NCBI GenBank assembly: GCA_020833025.1
Contig: JAJHRB010000007.1
Coordinates: 1-36,318, forward strand
Direction: 5' to 3'
From: Thermoproteaceae archaeon
Lineage (GTDB): Archaea > Thermoproteota > Thermoprotei > Thermoproteales > Thermoproteaceae
DNA: 36,318 nucleotides
The notes beneath the pieces are model-generated. The model did no database searches and had not been told where the DNA came from. It saw only the letters and a list, made by a program, of their open reading frames with translations. Positions 1-7,204 of the stretch are shown here, one piece after another (the stretch's first letter is position 1; each line of letters begins with the position of its first letter). Made by a program: the position numbers and the translations under genes.

Positions 1-115
1 TGGCGTAGCAGTACAGACACCCGTGGCCGCAGCCAGTGTAGGGATTCAGACCGTACTTGGGCGGGCACGTGCACAGCGGGTTCCTCCATGGGTCGAATGG
101 CCGTATGACGCTCAC
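1..115 (-). CDS. Radical SAM protein, N-terminal fragment (cut by window edge)
   Basis: The reverse strand reads from a GTG at 115 to the window edge, 38 codons. The peptide begins SVIRPFDPWRNPLCTCPPKY and goes on to NPYTGCGHGCLYCYA. CGHGCLYC is the CX3CX2C motif that binds the radical SAM [4Fe-4S] cluster. The short N-terminal part followed by CPPKY and NPYTGC is typical of SplB-like (COG1533) radical SAM proteins of archaea. These cleave SAM to a 5'-deoxyadenosyl radical; the substrate is usually unknown. A TATA-like box (reverse complement of gtttat, about 135-140) lies about 23 bp before the GTG, so a leaderless mRNA is likely. Only the first 38 residues are visible, so the subfamily is inference. 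Confidence 0.8.
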   Translation of the reverse strand, partial: MSVIRPFDPWRNPLCTCPPKYGLNPYTGCGHGCLYCYA

Positions 116-133
116 GCGCCCGCTCCGCGCGCG

Positions 134-159
134 GGTTTATGTGCACGAACGCTTATTAC
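134..159. promoter_or_regulatory. Divergent promoter pair
   Basis: Two A+T-rich boxes sit in the 66-bp gap between divergent genes. Gcttatta (151-158) is about 27 bp before the ATG at 182. The reverse complement of gtttat (about 135-140) is about 23 bp before the GTG at 115. Both distances fit archaeal TATA boxes driving leaderless transcripts. Confidence 0.5.
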
Positions 160-181
160 CTAATCCCGGCTAGAGCAAGAG

Positions 182-952
182 ATGTCGGGGTTTAAGACCG
201 GCGTGATCCCTCTAGACGGGCAGCTCCCTCATGGCGTGCCAGCGGGCTACGTAATGCTGATAGAGGGGCCCCTGGGGACAGGCAAGAGCTTCTTTGCAAT
301 TACCATAGCCGCGACTGCCGCGAGGCAGGGCGCGCCAGTGCTCTTCTTCTCATTTGACGCGCTGCCTGACGAGGTGGCAGACGAGCTCAGGCAGCACGGC
401 GCCGCGCTCGAGCGCGTCACAGTCGTCGACGGCTTTGTCGCGCCGGACGAGCACTACTCGAGGCTCAAGCCCCCCATCAGGCACAGGCTGGAGGCTGTAG
501 ACGCGCGCCTCTTCATAAGAAAGCTTGCAGAGTTCGCAGGAGAGTTCAGGAGAGGCGTTGTCGTGGTCGACTCGCTTAATGAAATGCTGCTAAGGAGCCC
601 GGCCTCGGCCTCTGATGTCATCCGTGCGCTGAAGATCTTTACAAGATACACGGACTCTGTTGCCGTCGTCACGGTACACACAGACATGGAGGAAATTCGC
701 GCCGTTATGAGCGCCGTGAGGCACATGCTTGATATGGTGATCGAGCTCGGCACCGACCAAGAGTTCGAGAAGATGGGCGTCTACGTGCGGTGGATGAGGG
801 TGGCGCGCGCGAGAAAGCTGAGGGTGTCGCACGACAGAGTATATTTCGAGATCGTGAACGGCAGCGTCGTCGAGATTGATATCAAGGCCCTTATCAAGGC
901 GCTGAACAAACAGCTCGCAGAGGGGCTGGCGGTACTGAGGCAGGGCGTGTGA
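182..952 (+). CDS. KaiC/RadA-superfamily ATPase
   Basis: This is a 256-residue single-domain P-loop ATPase of the KaiC/RecA superfamily. The Walker A motif GPLGTGKS is near residues 29-36, and a Walker B strand (GVVVVDS) ends in the DSLNEM turn typical of KaiC-like proteins. Archaeal single-domain KaiC-like proteins are widespread; some bind recombination proteins or act in signalling, but most have no assigned role. FlaH-type archaellum ATPases share the fold; no archaellum genes are here, so I do not call it FlaH. The start is the ATG at 182, about 27 bp after a TATA-like box. It converges on the phosphoesterase gene, leaving only 9 bp between stops. Confidence 0.8.
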   Translation: MSGFKTGVIPLDGQLPHGVPAGYVMLIEGPLGTGKSFFAITIAATAARQGAPVLFFSFDALPDEVADELRQHGAALERVTVVDGFVAPDEHYSRLKPPIRHRLEAVDARLFIRKLAEFAGEFRRGVVVVDSLNEMLLRSPASASDVIRALKIFTRYTDSVAVVTVHTDMEEIRAVMSAVRHMLDMVIELGTDQEFEKMGVYVRWMRVARARKLRVSHDRVYFEIVNGSVVEIDIKALIKALNKQLAEGLAVLRQGV

Positions 953-961
953 GAGAGCGCT

Positions 962-1600
962 CTAGACGCTCCTCAGCTGCACTGTCACCCTGACCCCGTC
1001 GAGCACAGCCTCGGCGTAGTGCCCGCCTCTCAGAGAGCCGGGGTTCACGATTACAGTCTCGCCGATGATCTCGATGCCCCTGTCCTCGTGTATGTGCCCG
1101 TGTACCGAGAGTAGGGGCCGCCTCTCCTCCAGGTACCTGCGTATTGAGGTGCTGCCCACCGGCACCACCCCGCCTACCCTGTCGAGGCACCCTCTCGGCG
1201 GGTTGTGAGCGACTAGCAGCTGGGGGGCTGGCCGGAGCGACTTGAGCGTGCCCTCTATTTCGTCCTCGTCTATCTCAAACGGAGTCCCGAACGGCGTTGG
1301 AAGGCTGCCGCCGACCCCGCCGACAGTGTAGGGCCCCAGCTGCTGCACCCTGCCGTGGAGGGGCTTCACGAGCTCGCTCTCGTAGCCTGCCAGCGCGGGC
1401 GGGTCCAAGTTTCCGGGGACGAAGTAAACAGGCGCGATTTTAGCCAGTGCGTTAAGAATTCCCGCCGCCTCCGAAACGGTGCCGCGGTGCGTTATATCGC
1501 CTGCCACTATCACGGCGTCGTACCGCCCCGTTAGCGCTCCTATCACATCGGCAGCCCCGTGTATGTCTGCGAGGATGAGAGCGCGAAGCGCCCCGCTCAT
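962..1600 (-). CDS. Calcineurin-like metallophosphoesterase
   Basis: This 212-residue protein carries the full metallophosphoesterase signature in order: LADIHG near the N-terminus, VAGDITHRG, VPGNLDPP (the GNHD-type block with D replacing H), VAHNPPRG, and the C-terminal HGHIHE. These supply the Asp/His/Asn ligands of a two-metal site that hydrolyses phosphoesters. It resembles small archaeal Icc/YfcE-type enzymes (COG2129-like) whose natural substrate is usually unknown. The start is the ATG at 1600; an attaaag-type TATA box (about 1622-1628 on the reverse strand) lies 26 bp upstream, so it has its own promoter although the TnpB-like gene is only 40 bp upstream on the same strand. Confidence 0.85.
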   Translation of the reverse strand: MSGALRALILADIHGAADVIGALTGRYDAVIVAGDITHRGTVSEAAGILNALAKIAPVYFVPGNLDPPALAGYESELVKPLHGRVQQLGPYTVGGVGGSLPTPFGTPFEIDEDEIEGTLKSLRPAPQLLVAHNPPRGCLDRVGGVVPVGSTSIRRYLEERRPLLSVHGHIHEDRGIEIIGETVIVNPGSLRGGHYAEAVLDGVRVTVQLRSV

Positions 1601-1640
1601 GGCGCCGGGTTGACCGCAGCTATTAAAGTTGCTGCTGGCG

Positions 1641-2372
1641 CTAGACGTATGGATAGTACAGGCGGAAGAGCTCTCTCAGCTCAGCGAGTTGGGAGCTGCG
1701 GCCAAGCCTCCTCACAATATTCCTGGCGAGAGCCCACGTAGCGTTGACGTCCCGGCTAAGCCTTATGCCACAGCGCGCGCAGCTCACAAGCTTGCCGTGT
1801 CTTTCCATTCTGACTCCGCATAGGGGGCACACGTCTGACATCATGGTCACGTGAAGCTCCACGTAATGCTCCCTCGCGAGCGCTACTGCCTCCTCGAGGA
1901 ACTGCCTGAATTTTGGCTCCGTGGGCACGTCAGCGATGAGAATGTTGACCCCCCGCTTCGGCCTGTAAATCTCTTTTATGCTACTCGCGACGCCCCGAGA
2001 CGCCAGCTCGACGTACTCTCCCATTCTAAACACGCGGTAAGTCGCGCCGAACTCATTCACATCCACAGCGTGAATGACAAGCGGCGACCCCTCTGCGAGC
2101 TCCGGCAGTCCAACTCTCTCGTCGCTCCTCACCAGCCTGACAATAACGCCGTTCCTCCTGACCAGAACCTCGGCGCGGCTCACGCCGAAGAGCGACGCCT
2201 CGGCGTACGTGAGCCTCCAGCTCTTGTACATGCACAGCGGAGTGTCGCCCTCGTACAGCGCCACGAAGCTCTCGACAAGTCTAACGACGCCTCCAAGCGC
2301 GGTCACTTTGTAATCGCCGCCTAGTGCCCTCCTGACCCGCCCGACGTCACAACGGAGGAAGTAAGTGAGCAT
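1641..2372 (-). CDS. Reduced TnpB-like protein, RuvC-II acidic residue apparently lost
   Basis: This 243-residue protein has a C-terminal half laid out like IS200/IS605 TnpB. VIHAVDVNEFGATYRVF (D104) matches the RuvC-I strand. C182-C185 and C198-C201 form the OrfB zinc ribbon. SRDVNATWALAR (D208) matches the RuvC-III block DRDVNAA. Where TnpB carries its RuvC-II glutamate (vvvEdL), this protein reads ILIADV, with A147. About 100 residues precede RuvC-I, against nearly 200 in TnpB. No transposon ends, TnpA gene or target-site repeats are visible, and a promoter (ccttttac, reverse strand 2401-2394) sits 26 bp before the ATG. This suggests a domesticated, probably catalytically dead RNA- or DNA-binding relative. 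The family match is by eye, and the role is unknown. Confidence 0.65.
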   Translation of the reverse strand: MLTYFLRCDVGRVRRALGGDYKVTALGGVVRLVESFVALYEGDTPLCMYKSWRLTYAEASLFGVSRAEVLVRRNGVIVRLVRSDERVGLPELAEGSPLVIHAVDVNEFGATYRVFRMGEYVELASRGVASSIKEIYRPKRGVNILIADVPTEPKFRQFLEEAVALAREHYVELHVTMMSDVCPLCGVRMERHGKLVSCARCGIRLSRDVNATWALARNIVRRLGRSSQLAELRELFRLYYPYV

Positions 2373-2393
2373 AACAGAGCGCGGGAGGTGGCA

Positions 2394-2409
2394 GTAAAAG
2401 GTTATATCC
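2394..2409. promoter_or_regulatory. Back-to-back TATA boxes for TnpB-like gene and aIF1A
   Basis: Gtaaaagg (2394-2401), read on the reverse strand, is 26 bp before the start at 2372. Ttatatcc (2402-2409) is 26 bp before the GTG at 2432. The two boxes abut. Confidence 0.6.
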
Positions 2410-2431
2410 TAAGCGGCGCTGCCGTTAGAAG

Positions 2432-2761
2432 GTGTCAAGAGCTTTTAAGCGGTTGCTAGTAAGGAGGGTCGTGTCGGTGAGAGTGCCTGGAGAGAATGAG
2501 GTGGTGGGAAAGGTGCTAGAAATGCTCGGCGATGGCAGGTTTAGGGTCATTTGTGCTGACGGGCGGATCCGCATTGCCCGCCTGCCTGGTAGGCTGAGGA
2601 AGAGACTCTGGCTGAAGGCTGGAGACTTTATTGTGATTGCGCTGTGGGATTTCGACCCGGACAAGGGCGACATAATTTACAAGTACGAGAAGAGGGAGCT
2701 GAAGGAGCTGGAAAAGCAGGGCTTCGCGGAGGTTATCAAGGCGCTCAGTCGCTATGTCTAG
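2432..2761 (+). CDS. eif1A: Translation initiation factor aIF1A
   Basis: A 109-residue S1/OB-fold protein of the archaeal/eukaryotic IF1A family, of normal length. Visible family features are the strand pair around GKVLEMLGDGRFRVICADG, the RIARLPGRLRKRLWLKAGD segment, and the VALWDFDPDKGDIIYKY-like C-terminal strand (here IALWDFDPDKGDIIYKY). It binds the A-site region of the small ribosomal subunit during initiation. The start is the GTG at 2432, 26 bp after its TATA box, so the mRNA should be leaderless. It is a single-gene unit followed by a short GC-rich hairpin. Confidence 0.93.
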   Translation: MSRAFKRLLVRRVVSVRVPGENEVVGKVLEMLGDGRFRVICADGRIRIARLPGRLRKRLWLKAGDFIVIALWDFDPDKGDIIYKYEKRELKELEKQGFAEVIKALSRYV

Positions 2762-2778
2762 CCGCCAAGAGGGCGGCT
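2760..2778 (+). terminator. Stem-loop directly after aIF1A
   Basis: AGCCGCC (2760-2766) pairs with GGCGGCT (2772-2778) around the loop AAGAG; it begins inside the stop codon. No T-run follows, so termination by this hairpin is a guess. A second hairpin, GGGAG-CCGC-CTCCC, lies near 2852-2866. Confidence 0.3.
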
Positions 2779-2933
2779 GGCTGTTGAGGCAGGCGCGCCG
2801 GAGGGGGCTGGGAACAATGCCAGCGCGTCCCCGGGGCCGGTGGAAGGTCGGGGAGCCGCCTCCCGCCATGCATTAACACACTGACGGACCCAGCACACAG
2901 AAAGTTTAATACGCGCGGCTGGCACGTGCTATT

Positions 2934-3380
2934 GTGAAGTTTCCTCCCGTCAGCGTCGACCAGCTCTTGGGCTTGCTGAAAGCCGTCTACAGTCTAGGCG
3001 GCAAGGCCGACGCTATGCACGTTAGCAATGCCATAAGTACAGGGCTGGGGGGCCTGCCCCTTGCAATCGACGCGGCGGAGATGCTAGGCTTGATAAGGGC
3101 GAGGGGCGGCGATCTCGAGCTCACTGAGGCGGGGAGGGCAGCGGTCTCAGGGCCCCTGCGCGAGCTCCAGAAGTACCTGAGGGCGAAGCTCAGGGACATC
3201 GAGCCGTTCGCTAGCCTGCTGAGGCTAGTCGGGGAGCTTAAGAGAGTAGAGATAACGAGAGTCGCAGAGCTCTTGAGGTCCGAGGGCTACAGCGAGGAGG
3301 GCGCCCAGAGGGTGCTTGAGTGGGCCGTGTTCGCGCAGCTCGTAGAAATAAGCGAGGGGGCGTGGGTCGTGCTGGCCTAG
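2934..3380 (+). CDS. Free-standing AAA-associated / ABC-transporter C-terminal domain (PF09821-like)
   Basis: This 148-residue helical protein resembles the domain usually fused to the C-terminus of archaeal nitrate/sulfonate-type ABC ATPases. Matching blocks are AAEMLGLIRARGGDLELTEAGR (wHTH-like first half, here split as AAEMLGLI and GDLELTEAGR) and EGYSEEGAQRVLEWAVFAQL in the second half. Here it is a separate gene facing the ABC ATPase gene tail to tail. The two TAG stops overlap in one CTAG palindrome at 3377-3380. The adjacent 244-residue ATPase lacks this domain, so the protein probably works with it in trans. The start is the GTG at 2934, about 27 bp after tttaat (2905-2910). Confidence 0.65.
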   Translation: MKFPPVSVDQLLGLLKAVYSLGGKADAMHVSNAISTGLGGLPLAIDAAEMLGLIRARGGDLELTEAGRAAVSGPLRELQKYLRAKLRDIEPFASLLRLVGELKRVEITRVAELLRSEGYSEEGAQRVLEWAVFAQLVEISEGAWVVLA

Positions 3381-4111
3381 ATGTATGAATACACCAGGTC
3401 CACGTAGTGCTGGAATTCTTGACTCCTTCTGTTCCGCGGATATGGCAGGTCAATTCTCATGTTCGCAACAATTCTAGCGGGTCTCGGGCTCAACATGACT
3501 ATCCTGCTCGCCATGTAGACCGCCTCCTCAACGTTGTGCGTAACAATAATTGCAGTGTGCACAGTTGATAGGTTCTCATGCCACATTCTGAGCACCTCAG
3601 ACCTCAAGCTCTCCGCCGTCAGCGAGTCGAGCATCGAAAACGGCTCGTCGAGCAGCAACACCTCGGGCTCTACGGCCAGTGCTCTCGCGAGAGCAACCCT
3701 GTACTGCATGCCGCCGGAGAGCTGCCGCGGGTAGGCCTCCTCGAACCCCGAGAGCCCGGCCAGCGCGAGATATCTCGCCGCTATCTCGCGCGCCTGGCTC
3801 CACTTAACCCCTCTCGCGACGAGGGGCAGCGCAACATTGTCCAGCGCGGTCTTCCACGGCAGTAGCGCCGGGAATTGAAACATTATTGCAATCTCAGTGC
3901 GGGGGCTGCTGACAGGCACGCCCTTAAATCTCACGACGCCCCGGTCGGGCCGCTCGAGCCCCGCTATAATTCTCAGCAGCGTGCTCTTGCCGCACCCAGA
4001 GGGGCCGAGTATTGCAACAAACTCTCCCTTTTCAATACTAAGAGATATCTTGTCAAGCACTATAGTATTGTTGTATTTCTTTGTAATACCTTCTAGCTCT
4101 ATGAGAGCCAC
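3377..4111 (-). CDS. ABC transporter ATP-binding protein, nitrate/sulfonate/taurine type
   Basis: This 244-residue ATPase has all the standard motifs: Walker A GPSGCGKST, the Q-loop in IMFQFPALLPW, signature LSGGMQYRVALARAL, Walker B with LLLDEPFSMLD, and the switch histidine in IIVTHNVEEA. The MFQxxxLLPW form is typical of the NrtD/SsuB/TauB group that powers import of small anions. Its ATG lies 13 bp inside the permease gene, so the two are co-translated as an operon. It ends in the CTAG shared with the opposite-strand domain gene. The first 30 codons are clearly A+T-richer than the rest. No periplasmic binding-protein gene is in view. Confidence 0.9.
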   Translation of the reverse strand: MALIELEGITKKYNNTIVLDKISLSIEKGEFVAILGPSGCGKSTLLRIIAGLERPDRGVVRFKGVPVSSPRTEIAIMFQFPALLPWKTALDNVALPLVARGVKWSQAREIAARYLALAGLSGFEEAYPRQLSGGMQYRVALARALAVEPEVLLLDEPFSMLDSLTAESLRSEVLRMWHENLSTVHTAIIVTHNVEEAVYMASRIVMLSPRPARIVANMRIDLPYPRNRRSQEFQHYVDLVYSYI

Positions 4112-5463
4112 AGTACTGCCTTGTTGTAAATTCTCTTCCAGACCAGCGCGTTCACGACCACGACGAATGTGGTCATTGTGAGCAGCAAAACTGATACCAG
4201 CTGCATGTTGCCAGCCTCAGCTGCCGAGACCAGCGCGGAGCCTATTCCGTGAACTCCGGCGAGAGGCTCGGCAATCACTATTGCATTCCACGCGCCGCCC
4301 CACGCAGTTAGCAGTCCGGTGGCGAGATAGGGGAGGGATGCCGGCAGGAGGACGTGCGCATAGTACACAAGCCCCCTAATCCCGTACGCTGCGGCGTACT
4401 CAACCGGCACGTCGCGCCTTGCCGCACACGCGTTAAGTACCACATACACGGCGCTGCCGGGCAGCAGAAGCGCGTACGCCAGCAGCTCGCCGCCGAGCGC
4501 GTGGCTGAGAAGCGGGTATAGAAACGGCGCTGGCACCGACGATAATGCAGAGGTCAGCAGCAGGACAGCCCCTTCCAGCCCCGGCCTTCTGAGCACGCAC
4601 TCCAGCACGAGCAGACCAATGGCGAGGCACAAGAGCAGCACCAGCATTACGCGGAGCAGCGACGCGGCCAGCGCGTCGATAGAGTACATAAGGTAGGCCG
4701 CCGCCACGCCGGGGGCTGCGCCCAGGAGCGGCGAGACGGCGCAGTATACCAGCGCGATAAACAATATCAATATCAGCGCCGCAGATAAGAGGGAGCCGTG
4801 GCTCGTCCAAGCGGCCAACGCCCCCGCCACTCTCGCCGGCAGCGGCGGTAGTTCTTTAACAAGACGCGACCAGAGCAGCGCATACAGCGCGAAGTTAAAT
4901 GCCGAGCCGACCACTATGCCGAGCGCCATCATGAGCTCGTCTCCGCTCATGTAGGCGCTCATCACTAGGCTCCCAATGCCAAAAACCCTGTGCTCAGACG
5001 CGCCCAGGGCTATGACCTCGGAGGACGTGATGAAGAAAAACGCGTTGGCCCAGGATACCGGAATATTGTAGTACACGCTGCACAGCGCTGCCGGTATTAG
5101 CACGTGCGCCAGCTCCAGGCGCTTGTCTCTGAGATACGCACGCGACATTTCAACGTACTCCCGCGGAATCGTCTTGAACGACTGGTAAACGCCAAGGATG
5201 ATATTCCACGCCGTGCACGTGAAAATCAGAAACATGACGGCCAGCTCGACGCCCGCGACGGGAGCCAGCCGCACGATAGCGTGCAGCGCGACGGGAAAAA
5301 ATGCAAGTATGGGAATTGACTGAAGCACGTCAATGATGGGCAGCGTGAGCCGCTCGACAAGCCTGGAGTTGCGCATTGCATACGCAAGCGCGCAAGCAAC
5401 GGCCACTGACGCGAAGAGCGCGGCCATTATGCGTCCCGAGCTCGCGAGTGCTGCCAGCATCAA
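4099..5463 (-). CDS. ABC transporter permease with two fused permease domains
   Basis: A 454-residue polytopic membrane protein made of two BPD_transp_1-type halves (about 1-220 and 230-454). Each has a cytoplasmic loop of the EAA kind: MSRAYLRDKRLELAHVLIPA in the first half and AAAYGIRGLVYYAHVLLPAS in the second. This matches the archaeal duplicated anion permease (COG4986-like), so one gene may supply the whole transmembrane unit. The first codon is TTG (5463) followed by ATG (5460); either could start it. TATA candidates are the reverse complements of taataag (about 5500-5506) and tttatat (about 5512-5518). The substrate is inferred only from family: nitrate, sulfonate or a similar anion. 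Confidence 0.85.
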   Translation of the reverse strand: MMLAALASSGRIMAALFASVAVACALAYAMRNSRLVERLTLPIIDVLQSIPILAFFPVALHAIVRLAPVAGVELAVMFLIFTCTAWNIILGVYQSFKTIPREYVEMSRAYLRDKRLELAHVLIPAALCSVYYNIPVSWANAFFFITSSEVIALGASEHRVFGIGSLVMSAYMSGDELMMALGIVVGSAFNFALYALLWSRLVKELPPLPARVAGALAAWTSHGSLLSAALILILFIALVYCAVSPLLGAAPGVAAAYLMYSIDALAASLLRVMLVLLLCLAIGLLVLECVLRRPGLEGAVLLLTSALSSVPAPFLYPLLSHALGGELLAYALLLPGSAVYVVLNACAARRDVPVEYAAAYGIRGLVYYAHVLLPASLPYLATGLLTAWGGAWNAIVIAEPLAGVHGIGSALVSAAEAGNMQLVSVLLLTMTTFVVVVNALVWKRIYNKAVLWLS

Positions 5464-5532
5464 TACTGCGGCCGCGTTCGCGACCCCACTGTATACTTGT
5501 AATAAGGCCGGTTTATATCAATGATCAATGGC

Positions 5533-5592
5533 GGGGTCAGCACTCGGCAAATTCCTCACGCGTCGGGCGAGGTCGCCCAGTCATCACGCACC
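5533..5592 (-). ncRNA. Box C/D guide sRNA candidate
   Basis: On the reverse strand the order is box C GTGATGA (5587-5581), a 14-nt segment, D' CCGA (5566-5563), 3 nt, C' GTGAGGA (5559-5553), a 12-nt guide ATTTGCCGAGTG (5552-5541), and box D CTGA (5540-5537). The 3-nt D'-C' spacer and 12-nt D guide are the standard archaeal layout for 2'-O-methylation guides. An A+T-rich box (reverse of tttttaatt, about 5612-5620) lies 25-30 bp upstream and could be its promoter. The D guide would pair with ACTCGGCAAAT, which resembles from memory an archaeal 23S rRNA segment just before a GGCCCCGUA motif; this is unverified. The D' guide contains a self-complementary GGGCGA-CC-TCGCCC, which may block it. D' and C' are degenerate. 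Confidence 0.6.
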
Positions 5593-5641
5593 TGCGGCTC
5601 CCCCCGCGCGCTTTTTAATTCTACAGTCCGGCGCGTCTGCT

Positions 5642-5661
5642 AGCGGGCTAGCCGCAAGCCC
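5642..5661. other. Small stem-loop downstream of the ZPR1 gene
   Basis: CGGGCT and AGCCCG pair around a short loop just after the end of the minus-strand ZPR1 gene. It may mark the mRNA 3' end. The rest of 5593-5688 shows nothing else I can name. Confidence 0.25.
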
Positions 5662-5688
5662 GAGACCCGCGGGCAGCCTCCGGGTAGT

Positions 5689-6213
5689 TCAGAGGTACTC
5701 CACCCTGATACTCTCGGGCCTGTAGGGCTTTATGAGCGACTTGCCGAGCGGGTCCTCTACCACTAGCGTGAAGCCGCCGCTCTCTATCGCCCGGTAAACG
5801 CGCCGTATGAATTCATCAACTCTCTGCGCGCTCCCTGGCTCCAGCACTTTCAGCTTCTCTGCGTAGTCTGCAACGCGGTAGAGGAGGCCCTCGACTGTGA
5901 TTATCATCGGCTCTCCGCCGAGTGCCGGCTCGAGCGAGAAGCCGAGGTCGGGCGAGTACACCGTGCCCGTCTTGCTTCTGATTAGGTAGGACCTCGCGAC
6001 GTCCTCTCCGTCCCTCGCCGCGAAGATAATGCGAGTGGGCCTCCCCACATCTGCGTACTCGATATCAAACAGCCGGTAGCCGCAGACGCTGCAGTAGCCC
6101 GTCTCCACAAGCACATTGCCAAAGTGCGGCATGTCGTATAGCAGCTCTTGGTAGCGAAACGCGCGGGACCTGCAGGCAGGGCATCTTGTTTCCTCGGCAA
6201 TGAGTACCGCCAC
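5689..6213 (-). CDS. ZPR1-type zinc-finger protein
   Basis: A 174-residue protein with a single ZPR1 zinc finger: CPAC near residue 17 and CSVCGY about 25 residues later, followed by the beta-rich domain. Eukaryotic ZPR1 has two such units; archaeal members have one, as here. Human and yeast ZPR1 bind elongation factor eEF1A and assist its folding, so a link to aEF1A is a reasonable inference for the archaeal form. The ATG at 6213 lies about 23 bp from a TTAAAAA box (reverse strand) that also sits 23-24 bp before the divergent gene at 6260. Confidence 0.8.
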   Translation of the reverse strand: MAVLIAEETRCPACRSRAFRYQELLYDMPHFGNVLVETGYCSVCGYRLFDIEYADVGRPTRIIFAARDGEDVARSYLIRSKTGTVYSPDLGFSLEPALGGEPMIITVEGLLYRVADYAEKLKVLEPGSAQRVDEFIRRVYRAIESGGFTLVVEDPLGKSLIKPYRPESIRVEYL

Positions 6214-6231
6214 GCGTCGGACGCGCGCTCA

Positions 6232-6240
6232 CTTTTTAAG
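6232..6240. promoter_or_regulatory. Shared bidirectional TATA box (ZPR1 / small membrane protein)
   Basis: The element ctttttaag centred at 6236 reads as CTTTTTAAG one way and CTTAAAAAG the other. It is about 23-24 bp from the ATG at 6260 on the plus strand and from the ATG at 6213 on the minus strand. No second TATA box is visible in the 46-bp gap. Confidence 0.55.
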
Positions 6241-6259
6241 CCCGGCGCTCGTGCCGCCC

Positions 6260-6517
6260 ATGAGCTTATTTGAAATCGCGGTGGCGCTTGCGGCAGTGGC
6301 GCTCGTGTCGCTCCTCCTCAACGGGCTCTGGAGTCTCTCGAGCCCGCACTGCGGCGCGCTCTGGGGCTACGTCACACTGGGAGTGTTGGTGGGAGCCGCC
6401 TTCCTATTCGGCGGGCGTTATAAGTGGCTTGAGACAGTGGGCGCGGGCCTCCTGCTGCTCTACCTCCTAGCAATTTGGTTGGTACTCGCAAGCCCCGGGC
6501 CCCTCGCCTACTGCTAG
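6260..6517 (+). CDS. Small membrane protein, unknown function
   Basis: An 85-residue protein with three hydrophobic stretches (about 4-24, 32-50 and 57-77) and few charged residues, so a three-helix membrane protein is likely. I recognise no family. I chose the ATG at 6260 because it is 24 bp after the shared TATA box; an in-frame GTG at 6251 is possible, and the ATG at 6200 lies upstream of the TATA box and is unlikely. The next gene's promoter (6531-6537) starts 14 bp after the stop. Confidence 0.6.
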   Translation: MSLFEIAVALAAVALVSLLLNGLWSLSSPHCGALWGYVTLGVLVGAAFLFGGRYKWLETVGAGLLLLYLLAIWLVLASPGPLAYC

Positions 6518-6558
6518 CACGGGCGCTAAGTTATAAAGAGGCGTGCGGAGCTTTACAC

Positions 6559-7119
6559 GTGCCGGCCGCGGGGGTCAAGAGGCGGAAGAAACTCTTCCTG
6601 ATGGCGCTCGCGGCAATAATATTTGCCGAGACGGGCTACATACTGGGAACGACGGGCATAGGCTGGATGCTAATCGAGCTTTTCTTCGGGACGCGCCCCT
6701 TAGCATTCCTCGATCTGGTCTCCAAATCGCCGGAAGTCTACGTTTTCTACAACGGGAGCGTTGCGCGCGCAGATTCCCGCGCGGTGCGCTACAACGACTC
6801 TTACGTCCACCTCATTTACTATGCCGGAGCCAGGCTGGCGCCAACAGCGCTGAGGTGGATTGAAGTCGACGCGTCTGAGAAACCTGTTTACGTGATTCCC
6901 TTCTCCCCCCGGGGTGTGCCCGTGAATCCCGCGGACTTCTACGACGCGCTTCCGAAAACGGCCGCGCATCCCGTCGTTCTCGTGATATGCAATGCCGGCG
7001 ATCTCGAGAGATGGCTCTCTTACGTCTCTCAGAGACTGCAGTACAGGCCGAGCGGCACTCACATTAGAATTGAAATTGCTGGGGGAGAGCCCGTGGCCGC
7101 GCGCTCGCTGGCTGATTAG
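6559..7119 (+). CDS. Membrane-anchored or secreted protein, unknown function
   Basis: Starting at the GTG at 6559, 26 bp after the TATA box ttataaa (6531-6537), the product is 186 residues. It has a basic KRRKK stretch, then a hydrophobic helix (about residues 11-33, LFLMALAAIIFAETGYI), then a soluble part of roughly 150 residues that should lie outside the cell. The frame is open further upstream, but those codons overlap the previous gene and precede the promoter. No domain is recognised; YVFYNGSVARADSRAV and HPVVLVICNAGD are the most distinctive segments. Confidence 0.65.
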   Translation: MPAAGVKRRKKLFLMALAAIIFAETGYILGTTGIGWMLIELFFGTRPLAFLDLVSKSPEVYVFYNGSVARADSRAVRYNDSYVHLIYYAGARLAPTALRWIEVDASEKPVYVIPFSPRGVPVNPADFYDALPKTAAHPVVLVICNAGDLERWLSYVSQRLQYRPSGTHIRIEIAGGEPVAARSLAD

Positions 7120-7176
7120 GCCGCGGCGGGCCTCGCGCCGCCCAAACCGCGACGGCGCTCCCGCTGGCAGGGAACG

Positions 7177-7186
7177 CTTATAAAAA
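7177..7186 (+). promoter_or_regulatory. Promoter of the L32e-L19e-L18 operon
   Basis: Cttataaaaa is centred 23-24 bp before the GTG at 7205. It is the only TATA-like element ahead of the three ribosomal genes. Confidence 0.6.
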
Positions 7187-7204
7187 GGCTCCCGCGCTGG
7201 CGGC

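Noticed and set aside
182-952. FlaH archaellum ATPase
   Set aside because: Only the general KaiC fold is supported and no archaellum genes are nearby.
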